Shown: positions 58,101-64,000 of the stretch, one piece after another
How positions within the stretch are numbered: position 1 is the stretch's first letter
Layout: each line of letters opens with the position of its first letter
Origin: Cinnamomum chago
Taxonomy: Eukaryota > Streptophyta > Magnoliopsida > Laurales > Lauraceae
Reading direction: 5' to 3'
Length of the DNA: 64,000 nucleotides
Assembly: GCA_038049695.1 (NCBI GenBank)
Contig: CP142457.1
Coordinates: forward strand, 24,194,501-24,258,500
The notes under the pieces: model-generated
What the model saw: the letters and a program-made list of their open reading frames with translations, nothing else
Database searches by the model: none
What the model was told of the DNA's origin: nothing
Position numbers and translations under genes: made by a program

Positions 58101-60443
58101 TGGTTTGGAGAAAGGAATGCGTTAGGCAAGCAATGATTTTCAAGAGATCAATCTGCTTTCTTCGTCTCTTTGAGTGAGCTTTTCAGCATGTGGGAAGGAC
58201 AAGTGGTTGGCAGATTCTTTAGGCAAGCAAAGGTTGGAAAGGGTTACTTCTTTTATTTCCGTGCGTGGGTAATGGTGTTTTTTGCATTTAGTATAATGCT
58301 CTTATACTTTTGCCTTTGGTGTGGCTGTAGGCATATCTATGTCTGTTTCATACTCTATTGTTTTTTAATAAAATCTTACTTGTTACTGATAAAAAAGATG
58401 CTCTTATGTCAAACATAATGAAATTTCTCTTTCATAGCAATATTGAATGATCTTCATTAAAAATTATGTAATTATGGTTACACTATTGGTTGAAGATTTT
58501 TCACTTTGGCTATTCCATTACTCTATCCTTCTAGGTTCCTAGCAAGTGCATTCTTTATTCAGATTCCTAGCTAAATTTGGAAACCCCATCTTGCAAGGTC
58601 ATACAATACCTGCCATCTTAATCTCTAGGGTTACAAAAACTCATATTAATTTATTATCATTGTGTTCTCTGGTCATCATTGTGTCCTTGATTCACCTTGA
58701 AATAGCAAACCAATAAAAGCACTCAATCTCACAATGTAGGCTAGTTAAATGCTTAAGTGACAGAAAAGAACCCATCTTTCCATGATGAAACTTTCTAACC
58801 TTTGTCTAGTGAAACTTGATCCTTTATTCCCTTGTGATTTAGGGTTCGCTGTAATTACTTTTTCTGCATCTTTTCCTCACTTCAGTGCCAAATTCTTTTC
58901 TCGTGGTTTAAACCCTTGTTTCTTGGTAAGATTTGGAAGATTCAAATATATCACCCTAAAATAGAAGGATGAGACATTTAAAAGTGGCTAGATATAGATT
59001 GTCTACTGTTCCAAGTGTAAATTTGCTTACAAAATCATTTCATGTTTTAAAAGGATGCCTTGGTTTAGTATATAAAGGATCTGAGTAAAATCAATGAGAA
59101 TGAAATTGGTGTTTGCTTTGTGTTTTGTTCCAGGCAATCGGGTTTCAGGGTGATGTTCGCAAGAAGGAAGATGCAGCCAGAGTTGTGGATTCAACTGTTG
59201 AACATTTTGGCAGACTTGACATCCTTGTGAATGGTGCAGCTGGCAATTTTCTTGTTCCATCAGAGGACCTATCTCCTAAGGGGTTTCGAACAGGTTATGT
59301 GTCATCAAGCTAGGTGGAGATGGTTAGCATGATATACATTTGACACTGCTCATCTTAAAAACTTCTGGCATTATAATATACATGCTGAGGTAGTGATTGT
59401 CCAATCTCCTTTTAAGACTTGTGTCATTTGAAACTTTCCACTTTCCTGTCCCCATCTTGAAGCAACATTCTTGAAATATTTTGATACAATTGTCATGATG
59501 CCTGGTTACATACACAGATAAGGATGTGGGTACGGGGTGTAGGGACATGACACGTAACTACCTGAAATCTAGGACACAGATATGGTTGGCCCATCTGATT
59601 CTTTATAACATATGAAAATTTCCTAGCATAGAAAAGAAAAGGTACCAAATACAGTCGGATACCACTTAAATTGTATTCGACATATATCCATTCAGTATCT
59701 AGAACTACAAAATATTGCTACCCTAAGCAAAATCTGGCTATCTGTTTTTTTTTTTTTTTGGTCATTGGAATTGTTCACTTGAACAAGCCTAATCACGCAA
59801 TATAATTACCAATGCTTTGAATTGTCCTACTTGGAGCTGTACAAAAGATCTTAAATATTTTATCTAAATATCTGTTGCTCCCTATCATTTGCTTTTGCAG
59901 TCATAGACATAGATTCTGTGGGCACATTCACAATGTGCCATGCAGCATTCAAATATCTGAAGAAAGGAGCACCGGGGAGGGGACCTTCTAGCGGCGGAGT
60001 AATTTTGAATATAAGTGCTACTTTGCACTATACAGCATCTTGGTATCAAATTCATGCATCTGCTGCCAAGGTTTGTCAGCATATCATGCTCATTGTGTCA
60101 TCATCACCACCATCATCCAAGCCTTGTCCCAACTATGTTGGGGTCTGCTATCATGTTCATTTATGTGGAATTATTTTCTGTGGGTTGTTCTCCATGCTGA
60201 CATTACTTTCCTTTCAACAGGCAGCTGTTGATAGCATTACTAGGTCCCTTGCACTAGAATGGGGGACTGATTATGATATAAGGGTTAATGGGATTGCACC
60301 AGGACCCATTGCAGACACTACTGGGATGAGTAAGCTTGTACCACAGGAGACAAAGAGCGAAGCCAGAGAGTCCATGCCTCTGTACAAACTGGGGGAAAAA
60401 TGGGACTGTGCAATGGCTGCCCTCTACCTTGCATCAGACGCAG
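55167..60443 (+). CDS. peroxisomal 2,4-dienoyl-CoA reductase (SDR family), exons 1-4 of a gene continuing past the window
   Basis: Exons 55,167-55,355, 59,134-59,293, 59,901-60,070 and 60,221-60,443 join in frame (189, 160, 170 and 223 bp; 247 codons plus one base). All introns are GT-AG. The product is a classical-fold SDR: NADPH-binding TGGGSGIG at residues 18-25, GDVR at 69-72, NGAAGN at 96-101, active-site lysine in SAAKAAVD at 173, and RVNGIAPGPI near 194-203. It has Ala, not Tyr, four residues before Lys173, as in peroxisomal dienoyl-CoA reductases. Similarity to Arabidopsis At3g12800 (about 298 residues) is strong from memory. It reduces 2,4-dienoyl-CoA with NADPH during peroxisomal beta-oxidation of unsaturated fatty acids. 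About 50 C-terminal residues, including the expected SKL-type peroxisomal signal, are in an exon outside the window. The ATG is the first in frame, after a GA-rich leader. The exons look intact and functional. Confidence 0.93.
55450..55810 (+). repeat. four direct repeats at the start of intron 1
   Basis: TTTCTCAATTGGGTTTGTTT, usually followed by TGTTGTGTGGTATGRTTTTA and GAATCTTT, occurs at about 55,457, 55,522, 55,649 and 55,760. The sequence between is T-rich. It could be a slipped local duplication or a decayed element. Confidence 0.8.
55811..56974 (+). other. intron 1, unremarkable part
   Basis: T-rich intronic sequence with a short TC microsatellite near 56,318-56,334. No domain or element end recognised. 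Confidence 0.5.
56975..57429 (-). mobile_element. solo LTR, 455 bp, in intron 1
   Basis: Runs TGATGCGGAC to CCTGCATCA with inverted ends TGATGC / GCATCA and a perfect 5 bp target duplication ATGAG (56,970-56,974; 57,430-57,434). Read on the - strand it starts TGATGCAGGATAGACCC, has a CTATTTAAAGC TATA region (about 57,238-57,248) and ends in a C/T-rich tract containing long C-runs (57,018-57,050 on the + strand as G). Size and layout suit a small copia or TRIM-type LTR; the family is not known to me. Confidence 0.75.
57435..57974 (+). other. intron 1, possible remnant sequence
   Basis: No clear domain. It precedes a LINE endonuclease fragment and may be part of the same decayed LINE, but I could not match its translation to the family. 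Confidence 0.35.
57975..58134 (+). mobile_element. LINE endonuclease fragment in intron 1
   Basis: One frame encodes about 52 residues with FLGGDLNGHV, then KDSR, ERLHGEQWFGERN, ending in a stop. GGDLNGHV is a signature of the AP-endonuclease domain of plant LINEs often mis-annotated as craniofacial development protein 2-like. The surrounding LINE is not recoverable. About 210 bp downstream the sequence TTTAATAAAATCTTACTTG, then TTACTGATAAAAAA (58,356-58,396), resembles a LINE 3' tail and may be a second remnant. Confidence 0.7.
58135..59133 (+). other. intron 1, 3' part
   Basis: Intronic DNA ending in a pyrimidine-rich stretch and the acceptor TTCCAG before exon 2 at 59,134. No other feature is supported apart from the possible LINE tail at 58,356-58,396. 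Confidence 0.5.
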
Positions 60444-60480
60444 GTGGGTGACTTTATTTCTTCAACAGCTTGGTGACACT

Positions 60481-60481
60481 C

Positions 60482-60519
<38 letters not shown>

Positions 60520-60541
60520 GAGAAATGCTCCTATACAAGCT

Positions 60542-60582
<41 letters not shown>

Positions 60583-60583
60583 C
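60481..60583 (+). repeat. duplicated compound (CT)n(TA)n microsatellite in intron 4
   Basis: Two tracts of CTCTCTCT followed by TATATATA, at 60,481-60,519 and 60,541-60,583, separated by 21 bp. They lie just after the exon 4 donor. The paired arrangement suggests a duplication that included the spacer. Confidence 0.95.
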
Positions 60584-61656
60584 ATGATCAATTCACTATC
60601 CTTTTTATGCATGTCTCCTATGTAGGGTCCTTGTGCGCAACCCAATCTTACATGACCTGACAAAAGGTAAGGCCCAATTGATTGGAAAATCTGATTCCAA
60701 TCCCTTATCAAATCTATAGAAACTCAAGCAATCACAAGTAGTAGAAGAAAGCTTACCCTAAATGCAATCCTCCACTTGAATAACCTTCAATCCTTTGGAG
60801 AAAACATTCTCAATTTGATAGGAGAAAGAAGATCACATTTGCAGCAATTCAATTTTATTGATGAGAGATTAATAAAAAAAAACTTGGGTTGGATGTTCCA
60901 CAGCTACGTTTTAATATTCTTTCTCATATTAAAAATCACCATAAAGAATCATATCTAAACAATATAGACCGAATACCACAATAATGTCCTTATTACAATG
61001 CATTACTTAACTTTTAAGAAAAGAAACTAAAATAGAAAGTCCTGCAAATCTTCTAGCACTTAGACGTCCCCTTCCTTGTATGGCTCCATGTAACTTCTTA
61101 TTTAATCTTTGCCAATTGTTCTTGTTAAGTTTCCCAACTCATGCATCTTCCTTGGAAATTTCTTGATTTAAGACTATTTCATGGTCAAGGAACTTGCTTG
61201 TGTAAATTTGCCAAATTCATGTCACCACTTGCAGAGGGGGTTCTTGGTCATCTCTTGTAGTTGGGACTATGGCCCCATTTTCTGGATTGGTGGGTCCAAC
61301 CACAAGTGTAGGAATGGTCCAGGTTTGGGCATCCAGTATGAGCCTGATTTGGAGTGGAATGAGCCTAGTTTGGGTCATGATCCATTGGCCTTAAATTAGA
61401 CAATGGATAACCACGTGTTAGGGAACTGTTTGTCATGTTTAGGATTTAAATGAACTTGATTAGGTGGTGTGGTTCAAAAGGATCATTAAATTTCTGTTTT
61501 GATCCCTTGATTAATTGTGAACATTTTATAATTGATCTTTCTTTGATCAACTTAGATCTTTGCCCCCTTTATTTGATCAAATCGATCCAGATAATCAATC
61601 GCTCGATCTGTCACAAATCCACATAGATTTTATCCATAAGCTCCTGCATCACATTC
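60584..61656. other. intron 4, probable repeat-derived DNA
   Basis: No gene seen. The right edge (61,643-61,651) reads CCTGCATCA, like the end of the solo LTR at 56,975-57,429. The interior has a CAATTTGATAGGAGAAAG stretch typical of LTR leaders, so an LTR on the - strand is possible, but I could not find its left end or a target duplication. Confidence 0.35.
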
Positions 61657-63714
61657 TTTTTTTTTTTTTTTGAAATGGTTACTATCATTAAAGCAGTAAA
61701 CAGTACAAGAGGATAATACTGACTTGCTCAAAAGAAGCACACGAGGAACAAAACAAAAGAAAGAGACCCCTTAAACATATCTACATAGACTCAATAGATT
61801 AGGAAGCAATCTCCTTCCAATGGTGCATAATCTGATCTATGGAGAAATTTTTGAATAACGTACTGGTGGACACCCACAGGGTGATTAGGAATTTACTTCT
61901 CTCCACCAAACATCTTTGACTAGTTGAAACCCCTTCAAAACATCTGGAGTTCCTTTCCTTTCAAATTGTCCATAAAATTGCCAGAAAAGACAATCTCCAC
62001 AATTCCTTGCCTCTAGGGGCCCCCGTTGAGGCTTTCCAAGCCTGGAAGAGATCCTGAAGTGATTGGGGGAAAATCCCAGGAGCAATCGAACCACTCCACC
62101 ACCGATCTCCATATAAACCGAGCTATGGAACAATTCAATAGAAGGTGGTCCATTGTTTCCTCGTCTCGTAAACACATAGGGCATCCATTGACCACCATCC
62201 TCCCTCTCCTCTTCAGATTATCCATAGTGAGAATTCTTTTCCGAAAGGCCAACCACCCAAATATAATGACCTTGGGGGGAGCTTTAAACTTCCAAATACT
62301 ACTCACTGCGCTTTTCTCCCTCCTAGAGTTAGACAAAGCCATAAAGAAAGAAGACACTGAGAATCGGCCGTCCTTAGAGGCCATCCACACCCTCTCATCC
62401 TCTCCTCTTTCCATCACGGGATACCCCGTTAAGATGTCAAGGAGCAGTAGGAGTTGGGGCACCTTATGATCCTTTAAGTTCCTCCTTTTGATAGGGCACC
62501 AAATCACCTGACCCCCGTTTGATGTCATATAGGCTTTAGCCGTAGCCTCCTTGTCCACTGCACAATTGAACAAATCTGGGAATTGAGTTGCTAATGGCTT
62601 GTCTCCAACCCAACGATCTTTTCAAAAAAGAATCCTCTCGCCCGACCCGATTTGATACTTAATGTTGACCATATAGAGGTTTCTGACAGAGGTAATTCCT
62701 TTCCAAACTGTTGACGAGCTTTTAGTGGCACCCTGAACATCCCATCCATTTCTGGACAACCCATATTTCATATCCAGCACCGTTCTCCAGAGGCCATCTG
62801 AGTCTTCTCCTATTCTCCATAGCCACTTTCCCAAAAGGGCTTGATTCTGCTTGAGAGGTCTGATACCCAAACCCCCTTCTTCCTTTGGTTTGCAAATAGA
62901 TTCCCAATCTATTAGGTGATACTTCCTTTGAGTGCTATTACCATACCATAAGAATTCTCTCTGCAGTCTCTCAATTCTCTTGATAACTGAGTCCGGACAC
63001 TTGAAGAGAGAGAAATAATAGACTGTAAGATTCGACAGAACAACCTTGATGAGAGTTACCCTTCCTCCCAAAGACAGGTAACTAGCCTTCCAAGCAGACA
63101 GTTTTCTTTCCACTCTTTCTACCACTGGGTTCCACTCTGATTTAGAATCCCGTCCCAAGCATAAAGGCAGCCCTAAATAAGAAGTAGGTAGCTCTCCCAC
63201 CTTGCATCCCAAAATCGCTGCATATTGAAGAAGCTTAGGCTTCTCTGTTCTTATCCCTATCAGCTCACTTTTGAAGAAGTTCACTTTAAGGCCCGAAACA
63301 ACTTCAAAACATAAGAGAGTGGCTTTAACATTTTTGATCTGATCTTCATTTTCTCCGCAAAAGATGAGAGTGTCATCAGCAAACTGAAGGTGACTAATTG
63401 CCTGTGAGTTTCTAGTCACTCTAAAACCTTCAAACAAACCTCCTCTCACGGCCCCTTTAATCATCCGACCTAGGGCCTCAGCCACCAGAAGAAAAAGAAA
63501 AGGGGATAGGGGTTCCCCTTGTCAAAGCCCCTTTTGAGCCTGAAAGAAGCCTTTTGGAGACCCATTTATCATGATAGAAATCCAGGCTGAAGAGACACTC
63601 TAGAACCCATTTTCTCCATTTTTCACCGAAGCCCATCCTGCCAAGCATGTACAAAAGGAACTTCCAATCCACCATATCATAAGCCTTCTCTAAATCCAGT
63701 TTGCAAATAAGACC
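61657..63714 (-). mobile_element. 5'-truncated L1-type LINE in intron 4
   Basis: Read on the - strand: RT palm motif KLDLEKAYD near 63,690, GSPKGFF and PLSPFLFLLVAEAL near 63,480-63,560, catalytic FADDT near 63,370, the GLPL and WKASYLSLGGR thumb stretch, then a zf-RVT-like zinc domain with GCPMC..H..C (about 62,100-62,180). The element ends in a 15-base A tail (T-run at 61,657-61,671). The endonuclease and ORF1 are missing. It is degenerate: an in-frame TGA at 63,522-63,524, one frameshift near 63,600 and another near 62,600. The left end of the RT is cut at 63,714 by an LTR. Confidence 0.88.
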
Positions 63715-64000
63715 TGGAATTCTTTCCTTGAACCTTGAGTGTGAATGAAATGAGAGAAGGAAGAAAGAGACGAGTTTGGAGAGAACTTGATGCCTCAATG
63801 TGAGGTTCGTTTGAATATTTATAATTACATTATCCCTTAATCAAGGGCCCTAAACATCCTAATTAGTACAATTAGAATAATGAATAATCAATCTCCTAAT
63901 CTATACAAGGAAGTAAATAAGAGACAAAATAGCAACATATCAAAAGATGATCCCACGCGTGGGATTTTATATACAGCTGTGTACAAGCCCTTGATGGGCT
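63715..64000 (-). mobile_element. LTR (partial) inserted in the LINE, runs off the right edge
   Basis: LINE RT coding stops abruptly at 63,714, and the following sequence starts TGGAATTCTTTCC. Read on the - strand it is typical LTR material: AT-rich with AATGTAATTATAAATATTC (a TATA-like stretch near 63,820) and a pyrimidine-rich leader with TCTCTTTCTTCC. The far end lies outside the window, so neither the TG...CA pair nor a target duplication can be confirmed. Confidence 0.5.

Noticed and set aside
59113-59313. Exon 2 of the reductase as a separate 66-residue gene
   Set aside because: It has a clean AG acceptor and GT donor, and joins in frame with exons 1 and 3.
60400-60711. Frames with Ile-Tyr and Arg-Glu repeats
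   Set aside because: They are translations of the (CT)n(TA)n microsatellites in intron 4.

Overview
The window looks like intergenic and genic DNA from a flowering plant with a large, repeat-rich nuclear genome. A host gene with GT-AG introns and strong similarity to plant 2,4-dienoyl-CoA reductase occupies the right end. Almost everything else is transposable-element sequence of kinds typical of angiosperms: a Tat-lineage Ty3/gypsy element, Sirevirus-like copia elements, Helitron-like ends and L1 LINEs. A woody species is plausible, but I cannot name a genus from sequence alone.

Layout. Positions 1-26,403 are mainly one decayed Tat-lineage Ty3/gypsy element on the + strand whose 5' end lies outside the window. 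It holds a G-patch-like segment, reverse transcriptase, RNase H, a second (archaeal-type) RNase H, integrase, a long 3' tail with three tandem-repeat arrays, and an antisense gene region related to plant mobile-domain proteins. Its polypurine tract and 3' LTR start at 16,301. Two solo LTRs of one family (1,724-3,580 and 5,666-7,422) interrupt its coding part. A whole-looking, young, gag-only Sirevirus-like element (17,991-25,326, target duplication CTTAC) interrupts its LTR.

Positions 26,510-35,493 are a second, older, truncated Sirevirus-like element on the - strand. Its 5' LTR was split by a 2.7 kb gypsy-type solo LTR (duplication TAAAC), which was itself split by a Sirevirus-like solo LTR (duplication GATAC): a three-layer nest with clean target duplications. 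Positions 35,494-43,035 are unclassified retroelement-derived DNA with an array of self-complementary GGCGCC-centred motifs, a third solo LTR of the first family (37,286-39,048), a CCCTAATTAA array and a diverged piece of Tat LTR. Positions 43,163-51,340 hold a fold-back element, a 1.1 kb minisatellite, a cluster of Helitron-like 3' hairpins and AT-rich DNA without recognisable genes. A second copy of the 2.8 kb gypsy-type solo LTR lies at 51,367-54,164.

The one convincing host gene is at 55,167-60,443 and beyond: exons 1-4 of a peroxisomal 2,4-dienoyl-CoA reductase of the SDR superfamily. The final exon, which in the family carries the C-terminal peroxisomal signal, must lie to the right of the window. 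A strong fold-back sequence sits about 120 bp upstream of its ATG. Intron 1 carries a 455 bp solo LTR and a LINE endonuclease remnant; intron 4 carries a 5'-truncated L1 LINE, itself cut by an LTR that runs off the right edge.

The most unusual theme is that three unrelated LTR-type repeat families here each carry a cluster of a different short perfect or near-perfect palindrome (GGTCGACC; CGCTCGAGCG; GGGCGCC...GGTGCGCCC). In the Sirevirus-like family the cluster ends about 27 bp before the TATA box in every LTR where I could measure it.
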